The position numbers and the translations under genes were made by a program. From Nitrosophilus labii (GTDB lineage: Bacteria; Campylobacterota; Campylobacteria; Campylobacterales; Nitratiruptoraceae), in contig NZ_AP022826.1 of NCBI RefSeq assembly GCF_014466985.1, positions 1,240,001 through 1,304,000 on the forward strand: DNA of 64,000 nt. The letters run 5' to 3'. This document shows, one piece after another, positions 1 through 11,183 of this stretch; the first letter of the stretch is position 1, and every line of letters begins with the position of its first letter. The notes beneath the pieces are model-generated. The model was not told where the DNA came from and did not search any database. It saw only the letters and a program-made list of their open reading frames with translations.

Positions 1-735
1 ATCAAAAGAGATTTTTACTTTAAATTTATGTGTCATAGGGTTTGAAGCCGGAATTATGGAAGTAATCTTTCCTTTTGCTCTAAATTTTACCGACGGGATA
101 AAAACTTCAGCCTCTTTTCCTATTTTTACCACATTAAGATTGCTCTCGCTTATCTCCACTAAAACTTTTAGATTATCCAAAGAGGTAATCACAAGAGCGG
201 GCATTCCCGGAATCGCAATCTGTCCCTCTTTTATGTTTTTCTGGATAACAACTGCATCGTTTGGGGCTTTTAGTTTTAGATATTCATACTGGTGATTAAC
301 CTCTTCAAGTTTAGCTTTTGCTTGGGCAAGCTGTTTTTTTGCTATCTCAACCATATCTTTTGTATTTTTAAACATCAGCTCCATATTTTCAAGCTCATAT
401 TTTGCCACCATACCTTTTTCAAAAAGTCTTTTGTGTCTTTCGTAGTTAAGTCTCACGTTGTGAAGCATATTTTCATTCATCTGTACCGCAAGCCTCGCTT
501 GCTGAATCATCAATTCTACTTGAGATTTAGCTAGATCAATCTCTTTACTGTCTATAGTGTATAAAAGCTCACCTTTTTTGACATAATCTCCCTCATTTAC
601 ATAAACTTTTTCTACAAATCCCATAAACCTACTAGCAATCATCTTTGTATCATCGCTGATTACCGTACCCGATAACTTAAGTTCACCCGCAAACAGGGAC
701 GAAATCATCATCAAAAACAGTGCAATTTTTTTCAT
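1..735 (-). CDS. RND-type efflux periplasmic adaptor (membrane fusion protein), C-terminus beyond window
   Basis: The minus-strand frame opens at an ATG at 735 that directly abuts the tolC-like stop codon, with GGAG just upstream, and runs off the window after about 245 residues. The protein starts with a signal-peptide-like stretch (MKKIALFLMMISSLFAG). A biotinyl-lipoyl-like half follows (GFVEKVYVNEGDYVKKGELL, about 40-60), then an alpha-helical hairpin rich in Q, K and E (about 70-150), the second lipoyl half and the start of a beta-barrel. This is the HlyD/AcrA layout of a periplasmic adaptor linking an inner-membrane pump to a TolC-type channel. The adjacent outer-membrane gene supports that; the pump gene would lie beyond the left edge. 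The substrate cannot be predicted. Confidence 0.85.
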   Translation of the reverse strand, partial: MKKIALFLMMISSLFAGELKLSGTVISDDTKMIASRFMGFVEKVYVNEGDYVKKGELLYTIDSKEIDLAKSQVELMIQQARLAVQMNENMLHNVRLNYERHKRLFEKGMVAKYELENMELMFKNTKDMVEIAKKQLAQAKAKLEEVNHQYEYLKLKAPNDAVVIQKNIKEGQIAIPGMPALVITSLDNLKVLVEISESNLNVVKIGKEAEVFIPSVKFRAKGKITSIIPASNPMTHKFKVKISFD

Positions 736-2154
736 CTACTCTCCTTTATCCAATAAACTCTCTAACATAAATACTTTTTCGTTTCTTTGGGTTTTTACTT
801 TTAAAAGTTCAAGCAAAGACTGAATCTCTTCTGAATGTTTTATCAATACGTCGCTGATTTTTACAAGTCCCTCTTTATATTTTTCTTCATAATGCTCATA
901 TACTCTTTTAGAAAATTCAAACTCTTTTGTTTTGGCTTTAACATCAAAATCTTTGCTTTTTACTTCGGTAATAATTTGTCTTATTTTAAGAGCTAACCCT
1001 CTTTTTGCAAGATTATACTGCTCTAACATTTTCATCTTTTCTATCTTTGCTTTTTGTACCTGAGCGGTAGTTTCCCCGCCATTAAAAAGATTCCATTTAA
1101 GTTGTGCGCCTATAGTGTAGGCATCTTTATCGAAAAAGTCATTAAAAGGTACGTTATCGGCACTTCCATACTCACCAAAAGCTCCGATAGTAGGATAATA
1201 TCCGCTTTTTTGAAGTTTTACGTTCATATCGGTTATCTTAAGTCCCATTTTAACCTTTTTCATATCTATCGTTTTTTCTACTAACTCTTCAGGAGAACCT
1301 TGAGGAAGTTTTGCAAGCTCTTCAGTATGGGCAATAGAATCAACCTTTTCTCCTATCAAAAACTCCAAAAATTGATAGGCAAGCTCCCTGTTTAGTTTAG
1401 CTTGATTAAGATAACTAAGGACTTCAGCTTTTTTAGCTTGAACTTCTAAAAGATCTGTATCTTTTGCATATCCTTCACTCATAAAAGCTTTAATTATGTC
1501 TTCAAGCTTATCTATATTGGCTTTTAGTTTTTCAAGATTTCTGATATAGTTTTCAACCAAAGTTATATCGTAAAAAGTCTTTTTTGTTTGATAAATCTTT
1601 TCATTTATAATCTTTTTAGTATCTAATGAGCTCATCTTCTCCATAGCTTTGGAGATCTTTTCATATTGGGCCAGTTTATAACCAGTAAAGAGAGGAACCA
1701 TGTATGAGATTTTACTTTGGAAATGGTTTCTAGCGTCTGGGTTATTTAGATCATCCGGCGCCGTATCAAGAAGCATGTTTTGCATTGTGGGATTAGACAT
1801 GATTGTTGTAAAAGCTCCAAAATTACCTCCGGCCATCTGCAATGCCTGTCCCACTCCTCCTAAAAAATCACTAAAACCAAAATCCCTAAAAGTGGCTTCC
1901 CGAGACTGTAGCTTAAATCCAAAAACATTACCGGCATCGTTACTTCTCAAAGCGTTAAAAGTATAATCTAAAGTTCCATAATTGTAACTTTTTGCAATTT
2001 TCGTTTTAAATTTTGCAATCTCTTCTTCAAACTTTGCTATTTTTATCTCATTATTGTTCTTTTTTAAAAGCTTTATAGCCTCGTCCAACTTCAAATTTTC
2101 TACACCGGCAAAGAGTGAAACAAATGTAAAAGCAAATAAAAGAAAATATCTCAT
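736..2154 (-). CDS. TolC-family outer-membrane efflux protein
   Basis: The protein has 472 residues. I chose the ATG at 2154 because it gives a signal peptide (MRYFLLFAFTFVSLFAG) and has GGAGG five bases upstream; an in-frame start 57 bases earlier would put a charged extension before the signal. Two long alpha-helical halves, with coiled-coil-like segments around 170-250 and 390-470, match the outer-membrane efflux protein fold, which trimerises into a channel-tunnel. The motif LKWNLFNGGET near residue 350 is the typical beta-strand entry of the second repeat. It is translated just ahead of the adaptor gene, so the two probably form one efflux operon. The family is firm; the transported compound is unknown. 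Confidence 0.85.
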   Translation of the reverse strand: MRYFLLFAFTFVSLFAGVENLKLDEAIKLLKKNNNEIKIAKFEEEIAKFKTKIAKSYNYGTLDYTFNALRSNDAGNVFGFKLQSREATFRDFGFSDFLGGVGQALQMAGGNFGAFTTIMSNPTMQNMLLDTAPDDLNNPDARNHFQSKISYMVPLFTGYKLAQYEKISKAMEKMSSLDTKKIINEKIYQTKKTFYDITLVENYIRNLEKLKANIDKLEDIIKAFMSEGYAKDTDLLEVQAKKAEVLSYLNQAKLNRELAYQFLEFLIGEKVDSIAHTEELAKLPQGSPEELVEKTIDMKKVKMGLKITDMNVKLQKSGYYPTIGAFGEYGSADNVPFNDFFDKDAYTIGAQLKWNLFNGGETTAQVQKAKIEKMKMLEQYNLAKRGLALKIRQIITEVKSKDFDVKAKTKEFEFSKRVYEHYEEKYKEGLVKISDVLIKHSEEIQSLLELLKVKTQRNEKVFMLESLLDKGE

Positions 2155-2296
2155 AAAATCCTCCAAATATATATTTTCATACAAAAATGACCATATCTTA
2201 AACTTTAACAAAAATGTAGTAATAGATTATATACTATTATCCTTAATTATTGATTAATATTATATTTTTAATAAGAAATTTTTATTGGATTGAAAG

Positions 2297-2319
2297 ACGA
2301 AACGGAAGTACCGTTTCGT
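2297..2319 (-). terminator. Hairpin at the end of serA
   Basis: A 9-bp perfect stem (ACGAAACGG with CCGTTTCGT, 5-base loop) overlaps the serA stop codon. On the minus strand it is followed by only a weak T-rich stretch, so it may be a terminator or an mRNA-stabilising hairpin. Confidence 0.5.
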
Positions 2320-3908
2320 TAAAGTATAGCATAAGACACGGAGATACAAGCCTCTAAATCTTCAAGTTCACGCAACGTCTCTTTAGTAACCTCATCATCA
2401 ACTATAATAACCGCCAATGCTAGACCGTGATTATCTCGTCCTAGTCTAAAATCGGCTATATTGATATTATGTTTGGCTAAAATCATACCAACTTGTCCGA
2501 TAACTCCAGGAACATCGGTGTTTTTAAAAAGAATCATCTTTCCTTTAGGTTCAACATCTAACGCAAAATTGTTTATCTCAACTATTCTTTGAACGGTCTC
2601 TTCAAATATTGTTCCGCCTATTTCTATTACATCTTTATCTGTTGTAAGTTTAACACTGATTTTATTTTTATATCCACTCATATTTGGATTTACTACACTC
2701 TTTATCTCTATACTTCTCTCTTTAGCGACAAATTCGGCATTAACGTAGTTTACGCTTTCACCTAGAGACTCTTTTAATGCGCCTACTACTACGAAAGTGG
2801 TTAAAGATTTTATATACTCACCGATTTCACCTTCGGCAACAACTTTAATAGATTTAAATACGCCTTTATTTACTTGAGCCGCTAAAAAACCTATCTTTTG
2901 AGCAAGTTCTAGATATGGTCTTACAAAAGGAGGTATCTCATCCTCTTTTATAGGAAGATTTAAAGCGTTTGGATAACTGCTTCCTCTAACAGCCTCCAAA
3001 GCCTGTTCGGCCGCTTGAATGGCAATCTTTTCTTGTGACTCGATAGTATTGGCTCCAAGATGAGGAGTCACGGTTACGTTATCTAGCTCTAAAAGTTTGT
3101 TGTCAACTGCAGGTTCTTTTGTAAAAACATCAATACCGGCAAACCTTATTTTACCGCTTTTAAGTCCTTCATAAAGTGCATCTTCATTGTATAGACCGCC
3201 TCTTGCACAGTTGATAAGAACCACTCCGTCTTTCATTTTTGCAATCTCTTCACGGTCTATCATATTGATAGTCTCTTTGTTTTTAGGGGTGTGTATCGTT
3301 ATGATATCGCATTTTAAGATATCATCAAAATTTTTAGTATATTTTATACCAAGATCTGTCGCTTTTTCAGGCGGAATATACGGGTCATAAGCTATAACTT
3401 CCATCTCAAAAGCTTTTGCTCTTATTCCTACGCGGCTTCCAATATTTCCAAAACCTATGATTCCTAGTTTCTTACCTTTTAACTCAGTCCCCAGCCAGTT
3501 TTCTCTTTTCCAAATTCTCTCTAATTTTAGCTGATTATGCGCATAAGGAAAAGCTCTTACACAACTAAGCATATGAGCCATCGTTAGTTCTACAGCCGCA
3601 ATCGTATTAGCGGTGGGAACATTCATAACTATGATCCCTCTTCTGCTGCAACCTTCTATATCCACGTTGTCAACGCCAACACCTGCTCTAACAATCGCTT
3701 TTAGATTTTTTGCAGCTTCTAAAAAAGGCTCATCTACAGGTGTAGGACTTCTTGTTATAACTACATCAGCATCTTTTATAACTTCATAAAGAGGTTCACC
3801 TTTAGGCACATCTGCAGCATTTATAACTTCTATATCTTGCTCTTTATTTAAAAGTTCAAAACCTTTTTGATGAATATGATCACAAACTACAATCTTTTTT
3901 TTACTCAT
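2319..3908 (-). CDS. serA: D-3-phosphoglycerate dehydrogenase
   Basis: This enzyme oxidises 3-phosphoglycerate to 3-phosphohydroxypyruvate with NAD, the first step of serine synthesis in the cytoplasm. Its 529 residues match the long, ACT-containing class. Visible features are the Rossmann motif GIIGFGNIG (149-157), the catalytic set R236 (in NCARGG), E265 (in DVFTKEP) and H283 (in TPHLGANT), an intervening domain, and a C-terminal ACT domain (about 455-529) of the kind that binds serine for feedback control. It is the last gene of the pheS-to-serA run, nine bases after rpsA, and ends in a hairpin. Confidence 0.97.
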   Translation of the reverse strand: MSKKKIVVCDHIHQKGFELLNKEQDIEVINAADVPKGEPLYEVIKDADVVITRSPTPVDEPFLEAAKNLKAIVRAGVGVDNVDIEGCSRRGIIVMNVPTANTIAAVELTMAHMLSCVRAFPYAHNQLKLERIWKRENWLGTELKGKKLGIIGFGNIGSRVGIRAKAFEMEVIAYDPYIPPEKATDLGIKYTKNFDDILKCDIITIHTPKNKETINMIDREEIAKMKDGVVLINCARGGLYNEDALYEGLKSGKIRFAGIDVFTKEPAVDNKLLELDNVTVTPHLGANTIESQEKIAIQAAEQALEAVRGSSYPNALNLPIKEDEIPPFVRPYLELAQKIGFLAAQVNKGVFKSIKVVAEGEIGEYIKSLTTFVVVGALKESLGESVNYVNAEFVAKERSIEIKSVVNPNMSGYKNKISVKLTTDKDVIEIGGTIFEETVQRIVEINNFALDVEPKGKMILFKNTDVPGVIGQVGMILAKHNINIADFRLGRDNHGLALAVIIVDDEVTKETLRELEDLEACISVSYAIL

Positions 3909-3917
3909 CCCAGCCCT

Positions 3918-5579
3918 TTAGTTATTATCGAGTTTGTCTTTTATTATTTCACCTAAAGTGATCTTTTCATCATCTTTGTTAATCTCTTTTAACGCCTCTT
4001 TCTCTTTTATTTTAGAAAGTCTCCTAACTGATAGCCTTATTTTGTCCCTATTTACATCTATCATAGAGATAACTCCCTCTATATCGTCGCCTGCATTTAG
4101 ATCATCTTTTTTAAGAGGTGCTAAATCCTCATTTCTTATAAGTGCATCAACACCGCGTTCTAGTTCCACAAAGACTCCGAAATCTTTGATATCTTTTAAT
4201 TTTCCTTTTACAATATCACCTACTTTTTTATCTTTGGCGTAAATTTGCAAAGGTGACTCCATAACAGCTTTTCTGCTCAAAGAGATCTTTTCGTTATCTT
4301 TATCTATTTTTACGATTTTTACTTCAACTTCATCACCGACACTTAAAATATCTTTAGCTTTTGATTTTTCCCAGCTAACATCTTGATTATGAAGCAAACC
4401 TTCTACATTTCCGATTTTTACAAATGCGCCAAAATCTGTCAAAGAGGTAATAGACCCTTTAACAACATCACCCTCTTTGTAATTTTTCAAAAACTCTTCA
4501 AAAGGTTTTGGCAAAAGATTTTTCAAAGATACTCTAAGTTTCCTATTTTGAGCATCTATCTCTATAACTTCCACATCTATCTCATCACCAATATTTAAAT
4601 AGTCCTTCGGATGTTTTACTTTTTTGTCCCAGCTTATCTCTGATATATGTAAAAATCCCTCTACGTCGTTTCCAAGATCGACAAAAACTCCATAAGGCTC
4701 AATATTACTTACAGTAACATTTATAGTGTCTCCAACTTCAAGCTCATCTTTTATCTCGTTCCAAGGATCGGGTTGCGTAGCTTTGATAGAAAGTGATAGT
4801 CTGTTTTTCTCTTCGTCATAATTTATAGCTTTTACATTAACTTTTTCGCCTTCGTTGTAATATTTAGCCGGATTTACTGGCCCCTTATAGCTAATCTCAT
4901 TATAATGGACTAAACCTTCAACACCTGGGGCTACTTCAACAAACATTCCATAATTAGTAATTTTTTTGATAATTCCTTCAACTATCTTGTCTTCTTTCAT
5001 TAACTCTTTAATTATCTCTTTTCTCTTTTTTCTCTCATCTTCGATATATTTTTTTCTAGAGATAACTATAGAGTTGCTATTTTCGTCTATTTTAACAATT
5101 TTAGCTTTTATTTTTCTTCCGGTTTCCGCTTTTTTAAGATAAGAGAGCGAATTTGGTAAGAAAAACTGGACTCCATCATTCTCTACCGTATAACCGCCTC
5201 TGTTCTTACCTGTTATTTTTCCCTCTATAACAATATCTTCAAAATTATCTTTATACTCTTTTATAAACTCTGCTGTTTTGGCTTTAGCCATAGCTTTTTT
5301 ATGAGATATGATAGGTCTTTCGTTTCTAAAGCCTGAAACAATAACTTTGATAGTGTCACCAACTTTATACAGAAGATTTCCTTCTTCATCTTTTATTTCG
5401 TTGATATTTAAAATACCCTCTTGTTTCTCACCAATATCTACCAATACTCTCTCTTCATCTTGAATCTCCACTATATGTCCGTCAAGAAGTTTTGACTCAC
5501 TCTTTTTAAACGACTCCTCAAGCATTGAAGCAAAATCTTCGCTTGATTCACCACTACCTATTAATTCCTCTCTATCCAT
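3918..5579 (-). CDS. rpsA: 30S ribosomal protein S1
   Basis: The protein has 553 residues and about six consecutive S1/OB-fold repeats, roughly at 32-98, 115-180, 197-265, 282-352, 369-437 and 455-525. The later repeats carry the characteristic G-F-V-x-hydrophobic strand, for example YGMFVEV, YGVFVDL and FGAFVKI. S1 binds mRNA on the small subunit and helps position leaders for initiation. The length fits the six-domain proteobacterial form. It lies between ispH and serA, the order also known from Campylobacter, and its last repeat is followed by a short charged tail. Confidence 0.97.
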   Translation of the reverse strand: MDREELIGSGESSEDFASMLEESFKKSESKLLDGHIVEIQDEERVLVDIGEKQEGILNINEIKDEEGNLLYKVGDTIKVIVSGFRNERPIISHKKAMAKAKTAEFIKEYKDNFEDIVIEGKITGKNRGGYTVENDGVQFFLPNSLSYLKKAETGRKIKAKIVKIDENSNSIVISRKKYIEDERKKRKEIIKELMKEDKIVEGIIKKITNYGMFVEVAPGVEGLVHYNEISYKGPVNPAKYYNEGEKVNVKAINYDEEKNRLSLSIKATQPDPWNEIKDELEVGDTINVTVSNIEPYGVFVDLGNDVEGFLHISEISWDKKVKHPKDYLNIGDEIDVEVIEIDAQNRKLRVSLKNLLPKPFEEFLKNYKEGDVVKGSITSLTDFGAFVKIGNVEGLLHNQDVSWEKSKAKDILSVGDEVEVKIVKIDKDNEKISLSRKAVMESPLQIYAKDKKVGDIVKGKLKDIKDFGVFVELERGVDALIRNEDLAPLKKDDLNAGDDIEGVISMIDVNRDKIRLSVRRLSKIKEKEALKEINKDDEKITLGEIIKDKLDNN

Positions 5580-5611
5580 TCTTCTTTCCTTAATTTTTTT
5601 AAATTTCGCTA

Positions 5612-6445
5612 TTATACTTTAAATTCCCTTATTTTGCCAATAACCCTCTGGATTATCCAATCGGGAGTAGAAGCTCCCGCTGTGACTCCACAAAGTTTTT
5701 TACCTTCAAACCACTCTTTTTCAAGTTCACTCTCATCCTCAATAAGATAGCTGTCATGACAATTTTCTTTGCATATTTTATATAACTGTTTAGTATTAGA
5801 CGAGTTTTTACCGCCTATCACTATCATTATATCCGCCTCTTTGGAGAGCTCTTTTGCAGCATCTTGATTATCAAAAGTAGCATTGCAGATAGTGTTAAAA
5901 ACTCTTACCTCTTTATAGTGATGCATAAGATAATTAACAATTTGTTGATACTCTTCAAACTTTCTTGTTGTTTGAGCAACAGTTGCCACTTTCTCTTTAA
6001 GTCTTATTCCCTCTAATTCTTCTACACTAAGTACAACAACCGGGTCTTTCGCGTAACTCATAACTCCTTTGATTTCCGGATGGTTTATATCTCCAAAAAT
6101 CACAATACTATATCCTTCTTCACTCATCTGCTCCACTATTTGCTGGGGCTTAGTAACAAAAGGACAAGTTGCGTCTATGATATTGTCTGTTTTTTCTTTA
6201 AGCTTTTTTAGTTTATCTTTAGGAATACCGTGTGTTCTAATAACGACAGTATCGCCCTCTTTAGCTTCGTCAATATCCTCTATAAGTCCTACATTGAACT
6301 CATCTTTGAGCCTCTCTATCTCTTTTTTATTATGGATAAGAGGACCTAAAGTATTGCTATTTTGCGTCTGTTCAGCTATTTTGATAGCTCTTTTTACCCC
6401 AAAACAAAATCCGTAACTTTTAGCTAATCTAATCTCCAACTTCAA
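5612..6445 (-). CDS. ispH: 4-hydroxy-3-methylbut-2-enyl diphosphate reductase (LytB)
   Basis: IspH carries out the last step of the MEP isoprenoid pathway, reducing HMBPP to IPP and DMAPP with an iron-sulfur cluster. The three conserved cluster cysteines are visible: C14 ([10 protein letters not shown]), C94 ([10 protein letters not shown]) and C187 ([11 protein letters not shown]). Substrate-pocket histidines are in THG (72) and NHPE (122), and TAGASTP is near the C-terminus. The 277-residue length is slightly short but complete for the epsilon type. Its start overlaps the end of aroA by 17 bases, suggesting translational coupling. Confidence 0.97.
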   Translation of the reverse strand: MKLEIRLAKSYGFCFGVKRAIKIAEQTQNSNTLGPLIHNKKEIERLKDEFNVGLIEDIDEAKEGDTVVIRTHGIPKDKLKKLKEKTDNIIDATCPFVTKPQQIVEQMSEEGYSIVIFGDINHPEIKGVMSYAKDPVVVLSVEELEGIRLKEKVATVAQTTRKFEEYQQIVNYLMHHYKEVRVFNTICNATFDNQDAAKELSKEADIMIVIGGKNSSNTKQLYKICKENCHDSYLIEDESELEKEWFEGKKLCGVTAGASTPDWIIQRVIGKIREFKV

Positions 6446-7724
6446 CCTCTGCTATCTCTTTTAAAATATCCACAAAATTTGGAAAAGATGTAGCTATACA
6501 CTCCACATCTTCCACTCTCATACCGCAAAGAAGTCCGGCTATCAAAAAACTCATAGCGATTCTATGATCACCAAAACTATCAATGACAGCCTCTTTAAAC
6601 TCTCCTCCCTCTATCTCATAGCCATCTTCAAACTCTTTTACCTCAATGCCACATTTTCTAAGATTTTCAACTACGCTTTTTATACGATCACTCTCTTTTA
6701 CTCTAAGTTCCTTTGCGTTTTTTACAACACTTTTCCCTTCCGCTACAGCCATAGCAATGGATAGTGCGGGAAGTTCGTCAATAAGCCAAGAGATATTTTC
6801 GCTAACTTCCACACCTCTTAACTTACAAGATTGAACAACTATATCGCCTATAGGTTCGTAAACGCTCTCTTTTTCTATAAACTCAACCTTAGCGCCCATT
6901 CTTTTTAAAATCTTATAAGCTTCAACTCTTGTGGGATTTAAAGTGATATCTTTTAAAACCACTCTGCTTCCAGGAACTATAGCAGCGGCAACAGCAAAGA
7001 AAAATCCGCTGGAAGGATCTGCCGGAACTCTTATATTTAAAGGCTCTAATGGCCTCTTTAAAGAATGTATTATAACTTCATAACCATTTTTAGTTATTTT
7101 TGTCTTTAGTTCGGCTCCCATACCTTTTAGCATTCTCTCTGTATGATCTCTACTTAATTCAGGCTCTTTAAATAAAGAGATCCCATCTCCCTTTAAAGCA
7201 GCCAGTATAAGTGCGCTTTTGACTTGAGCCGAAGCGATTTTACTTTCATACTCAAAACTTTTGAGTTTAGAGCCTCTTATTGCTATAGGTGCCAGATTTC
7301 CATCTTCTCTACCATCTATTTTGGCACCAATCTTTTTTAAAGGTTCTGTTACTCTTTTCATAGGACGGCGCCTTAGATATTTGTCACCAGTTAAAACAAA
7401 AAAACCGTCCATTCCGGCTAAAAGACCGCAAAACAGCCTCATACCCGTCCCTGAATTTCCACAATCCAAAATATCATCTGGTTCTTTATACTCTTTTGGA
7501 GTTATGGTTATAACAGAGCCTTCTTTGTTTATATCAGCACCAAGTTTTGAAACGATATTAAGTGTGTTAAGTGTATCTTCAGCCAACAAAAAATTTTTTA
7601 TATGCGAGGGTTTATCACTTAAAAGCGAAAACATTGCACATCTGTGAGATATAGACTTATCAGGGGCGATAGAATCTATTTTTAGTTCAAAAGAGTCCGC
7701 TTTTTTTACTTTTATATAACTCAT
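6429..7724 (-). CDS. aroA: 3-phosphoshikimate 1-carboxyvinyltransferase (EPSP synthase)
   Basis: AroA joins shikimate-3-phosphate with PEP to make EPSP in the chorismate pathway. Its 431 residues include the N-terminal DKSISHR motif (22-28) that binds phosphate and shikimate, NSGTGMRL (90-97), and the DPSSGFFF segment of the second domain. Near the C-terminus, KESDRI and GDHRIAMS are typical signatures. It overlaps the pheT stop by four bases and ispH by 17, so it is an internal gene of a tightly coupled operon. Confidence 0.97.
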   Translation of the reverse strand: MSYIKVKKADSFELKIDSIAPDKSISHRCAMFSLLSDKPSHIKNFLLAEDTLNTLNIVSKLGADINKEGSVITITPKEYKEPDDILDCGNSGTGMRLFCGLLAGMDGFFVLTGDKYLRRRPMKRVTEPLKKIGAKIDGREDGNLAPIAIRGSKLKSFEYESKIASAQVKSALILAALKGDGISLFKEPELSRDHTERMLKGMGAELKTKITKNGYEVIIHSLKRPLEPLNIRVPADPSSGFFFAVAAAIVPGSRVVLKDITLNPTRVEAYKILKRMGAKVEFIEKESVYEPIGDIVVQSCKLRGVEVSENISWLIDELPALSIAMAVAEGKSVVKNAKELRVKESDRIKSVVENLRKCGIEVKEFEDGYEIEGGEFKEAVIDSFGDHRIAMSFLIAGLLCGMRVEDVECIATSFPNFVDILKEIAEVEVGD

Positions 7725-10066
7725 CTAAGCTCCGCATTTATCTGGGTTTTTAAAATATCCAATAAACTTTGCATTATAGTACCTATCTCATCTTCACTCA
7801 ATGTCTTTTCATCTGATTGAACAACAAATCTTATCGTCAAACTCTTTTTATCCCCAAGCTTCTCACTTTCATAAATATCTACAGGATAAAATCTTTTCAC
7901 CTCTTTCGGCAGATTCTTTTTTAAAATCTCTTTAATTTTTAAAAATTGTATATCTTTATCTACCAAAACACTCAAATCTCTAAAAGCTACTTGATATTTT
8001 GAATACTCTTTTGCTTCTTTCAAACTGTATGGAATCTTCTCAAAATCAAGTTCGCAAATATATGTAACCGGTAATTCAAGTTCTTTTTGACACTGGATAT
8101 GCAATTTGTAAACTTTTCCCAAAACAGTACCGTTTTTCAAAATATTTGCGGATTGAAAAGTGTGCATAAGACTATTTTGAACATTACACTTTTCAAGCTC
8201 AAAATCTCCTATTATTGAAGAGATTTTTTTTACAAACGTATCAAAATCAACTTCGTCCGGCTTTCCGTGGTTAGAAACACTATCTTCTTCTTTAATACCG
8301 CTGAAAATCAGTGCAAAAGATGTGGATTCATTTCTATTTTCATCAAAAATTGTTCCTATTTCAAAAAGTCTTATACCTCTTTTTCCATTTTTTACATTAT
8401 TTACAACTTGCTCTAAGAGTCCAGGAATTAAAGATGTTCTTAAAGTGTTTAAATCGTTGGTTATCGGATTTATAAGATCTAATTCGTTTTTTACGATTTT
8501 TAAACCATACTTCTTCAATTTCTCTTTATCGGTAAAAATATAATTAGTTGTTTCATAAAAACCTGCCGAAACCGCTTTGGTTCTTAAATCTTTTCTCTTT
8601 TTAAAATCTCTCATCGCCTCATTTATGCGATTTTTCTCTTCAAATTTAAAAGGTTTCGGCTCTATGTTGTCTATTCCGATGAATCTTACACACTCTTCGG
8701 CAATATCTTGTTCATTTTTTATATCATGCCTAAAGGGAGCAATTTTTATCACTAGATTTTTATCTTCACTTTTTACAATACTAAATCCAAGTTTTACCAA
8801 AATATTTACTATTTTATTATGGGATACTTCCTGTCCAATAAGCTTTGAAAGATTGTCTAGATTCACATTTATTGTCTGAGTCTCTTTATCTTTTAATATT
8901 TCGTGTGTTCCTGAAAATATATCTATATCACTATACTCTTTAACAAGATAACAAAAATAGTCCATCCCCATATAGAGATCTGGGTTACTACCACGACTAC
9001 TTCTGTAATATACCCAATCCGTATCTATTTTGTTTTTTTTACACGCTTCATAATATTTTTTTGCAAGTAGTTCAGGGTCTGTATAGCTAGCTTCAATTAT
9101 AAAATATGGATCTTCTTTTGACGGTTTAGACTCTTTTATTTGATTTATACCAATAATAGAGACTTTTTTATCATTAAATACAGCATCCATAAAGTTTTCA
9201 TCTTTCTTTATCTCAATCAATGCATCATTATCTTTTTTAAATATATTGTATCCATAACTTCTAAGGATGGTTCCTACAGAGTATGTAGTATAAAACGCAA
9301 GGTTTTCGATCTCGTTTTTTAGATCCTCTTCTATAAAGCCAAGTCTAACTCTGATTTTCAAAGGGTTTTTATAATCTTTTTTGGAAAAGACTTTATATAA
9401 CAAACTTGAATCACACTCTTCATGCTTAATATGTAGAACTCTTCCTATACCTAGCTGCATCTTTTCATTATTATCAAATACTATATCCTCAATATTTTTA
9501 ACAGAAATATCAAAAGCAGCACTTAGTTCTCGTGCTATACCATAAATACTTAGGCAATCGCCTCTATTTGCGGTTAGCTCTATATCGATAATCTCATCAT
9601 TTAATATTTTATACTCTCTAATCTCTTTTCCAAGTTCTAGTTTACCTATACTCTCATCTAAAATCATTATTCCGTCTTCAAGTTTAGGCAGGCCTATCTC
9701 TGTTGATGAACAGATCATTCCTTCACTATCTACGCCTCTGAGTTTAGCAGGCTTTATTTTAAAATCTCCAGGTAAAATCGTACCTACCAAAGCTACAGGT
9801 ACATACTGATCTTTAGCCACATTTTTTGCACCGCACACAATCTGTTTTATTCCATCGCCTACATCAACTTTGCAAACAGAAAGTTTATCAGCGTTAGGAT
9901 GTTTTTCACACTCTAAAACTTTTCCCACGACTACTTTTGAAGGAATATCTATCTTTTTATATTCAGCAACTTCAAGTCCTATAGAGTTTAATTTTTTAAT
10001 GATCTCTTCGGTTGTAATACCTGAAATATCTAACCACTCTTGTAACCAACTTCTTGAAATTATCAT
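7721..10066 (-). CDS. pheT: Phenylalanine--tRNA ligase beta subunit
   Basis: This is the large subunit of the alpha2-beta2 phenylalanyl-tRNA synthetase (781 residues). It opens with the usual [11 protein letters not shown] segment, followed by the EMAP-type tRNA-binding domain (about 39-147). A shortened B3/B4 editing region, the B5 DNA-binding-like domain (about 395-470), the degenerate core fold and the C-terminal FDX-ACB anticodon-binding domain (about 690-781) follow. It begins four bases inside pheS and ends four bases inside aroA. The sequence is diverged but every block is in order. Confidence 0.96.
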   Translation of the reverse strand: MIISRSWLQEWLDISGITTEEIIKKLNSIGLEVAEYKKIDIPSKVVVGKVLECEKHPNADKLSVCKVDVGDGIKQIVCGAKNVAKDQYVPVALVGTILPGDFKIKPAKLRGVDSEGMICSSTEIGLPKLEDGIMILDESIGKLELGKEIREYKILNDEIIDIELTANRGDCLSIYGIARELSAAFDISVKNIEDIVFDNNEKMQLGIGRVLHIKHEECDSSLLYKVFSKKDYKNPLKIRVRLGFIEEDLKNEIENLAFYTTYSVGTILRSYGYNIFKKDNDALIEIKKDENFMDAVFNDKKVSIIGINQIKESKPSKEDPYFIIEASYTDPELLAKKYYEACKKNKIDTDWVYYRSSRGSNPDLYMGMDYFCYLVKEYSDIDIFSGTHEILKDKETQTINVNLDNLSKLIGQEVSHNKIVNILVKLGFSIVKSEDKNLVIKIAPFRHDIKNEQDIAEECVRFIGIDNIEPKPFKFEEKNRINEAMRDFKKRKDLRTKAVSAGFYETTNYIFTDKEKLKKYGLKIVKNELDLINPITNDLNTLRTSLIPGLLEQVVNNVKNGKRGIRLFEIGTIFDENRNESTSFALIFSGIKEEDSVSNHGKPDEVDFDTFVKKISSIIGDFELEKCNVQNSLMHTFQSANILKNGTVLGKVYKLHIQCQKELELPVTYICELDFEKIPYSLKEAKEYSKYQVAFRDLSVLVDKDIQFLKIKEILKKNLPKEVKRFYPVDIYESEKLGDKKSLTIRFVVQSDEKTLSEDEIGTIMQSLLDILKTQINAELR

Positions 10067-11055
10067 CTAAACTGCTCCAATAGTCTTAAATCTCCTTCAA
10101 AAAGACTTCTAAGATCTGGGATTTTGTGTATAAGCATAGCAAATCTCTCAACTCCCAATCCAAAAGCATATCCGCTTACCTCTTTATAGCCTACAGCTTC
10201 AAAAACATTAGGGTCCACCATACCGCATCCTAAGACCTCAAGCCATCCAGTTTGTGAACAGACTCTACACCCTTTGCCTTTGCAAAAAATACAGCTTATA
10301 TCTACTTCTGCAGAAGGCTCAGTAAACGGGAAAAAACTCGGTCTGTATCTGATATCCACTTCTCCAAACATATGATGCAAAAAGTCGCTCAATATATATT
10401 TAAGATTTGCAAAGCTTACTTCCCCTTTTTTATCAACCAAAAGACCCTCTACTTGATGAAACATAGGAGTGTGAGTCAGATCAAAATCTCTTCTAAATAC
10501 AGCTCCTGGACTTATCATTCGTATAGGTGGTTTGTGTTTTTGCATTGTTCTTATCTGTACTGGAGAAGTGTGTGTTCTCAAAAGTTTTTCATCTTTAAAA
10601 TAAAAGGTATCTTGCATATCTCTTGCCGGATGGTATTTAGGAAGATTTAGAGCTTCGAAATTGTGGAAGTCGTCTTCTACTAGTGGTCCAGTTTCTATGG
10701 AAAAGTTCATAGAAACAAAATATTCTATGATTCTATCAAGAGTATCTTGTACTGGATGTAGTGCTCCTTTATTATTGTAAGGGGAAAATAAAGAGACATC
10801 TATCTCATCTTTTTTAAGCTCTTCATCGAGTACTTTTTTCTCCAGTTCATCTCTCTTTTTAGCTATTAATTCATTAAACTTTATCTTAACTTCATTCAAC
10901 TCTTTAGCTACTTTTGGTTTCTCTTCGTTTGAAAGTGTTTTTAATTTCGCAAACTCTTTGGCTAAAATTCCTTTTTTACCAAATATAGCAATTCGTATCT
11001 TTTCCAGCTCTTCCAAATCTAAAGCTTCAGCTATTTTTTTAATCCACTCTTCCAA
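10063..11055 (-). CDS. pheS: Phenylalanine--tRNA ligase alpha subunit
   Basis: The catalytic subunit charging tRNA-Phe has 330 residues. It has an N-terminal coiled-coil arm (about 1-95), the class II motif 2 region ([30 protein letters not shown]) and motif 3 ([12 protein letters not shown]) near the C-terminus. [12 protein letters not shown] is a hallmark of PheS. A short cysteine-rich stretch ([12 protein letters not shown], near 255) is common in bacterial PheS. It is first in the minus-strand operon, divergent from the HIT gene across a 128-base AT-rich gap that must hold its promoter. Confidence 0.97.
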   Translation of the reverse strand: MEEWIKKIAEALDLEELEKIRIAIFGKKGILAKEFAKLKTLSNEEKPKVAKELNEVKIKFNELIAKKRDELEKKVLDEELKKDEIDVSLFSPYNNKGALHPVQDTLDRIIEYFVSMNFSIETGPLVEDDFHNFEALNLPKYHPARDMQDTFYFKDEKLLRTHTSPVQIRTMQKHKPPIRMISPGAVFRRDFDLTHTPMFHQVEGLLVDKKGEVSFANLKYILSDFLHHMFGEVDIRYRPSFFPFTEPSAEVDISCIFCKGKGCRVCSQTGWLEVLGCGMVDPNVFEAVGYKEVSGYAFGLGVERFAMLIHKIPDLRSLFEGDLRLLEQFR

Positions 11056-11183
11056 AAAACACCCCTAATTTTTGGTTTTGCAAATGATATTACAAATATT
11101 ATTATAAAAAGATAAGATATAATATTAGCGTATTATTATTTTAGCCCGGATTTAATCAAGTTTATTTAATAAAAGGAGAGATA

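Noticed and set aside
56-534. Plus-strand frames of about 80 codons
   Set aside because: They are opposite the adaptor gene, which has an uninterrupted minus-strand frame, signal peptide and ribosome site.
2160-2280. Promoter of the tolC-like gene
   Set aside because: A TATAAT-like box is present on the minus strand, but the region is so AT-rich that no credible -35 can be chosen.
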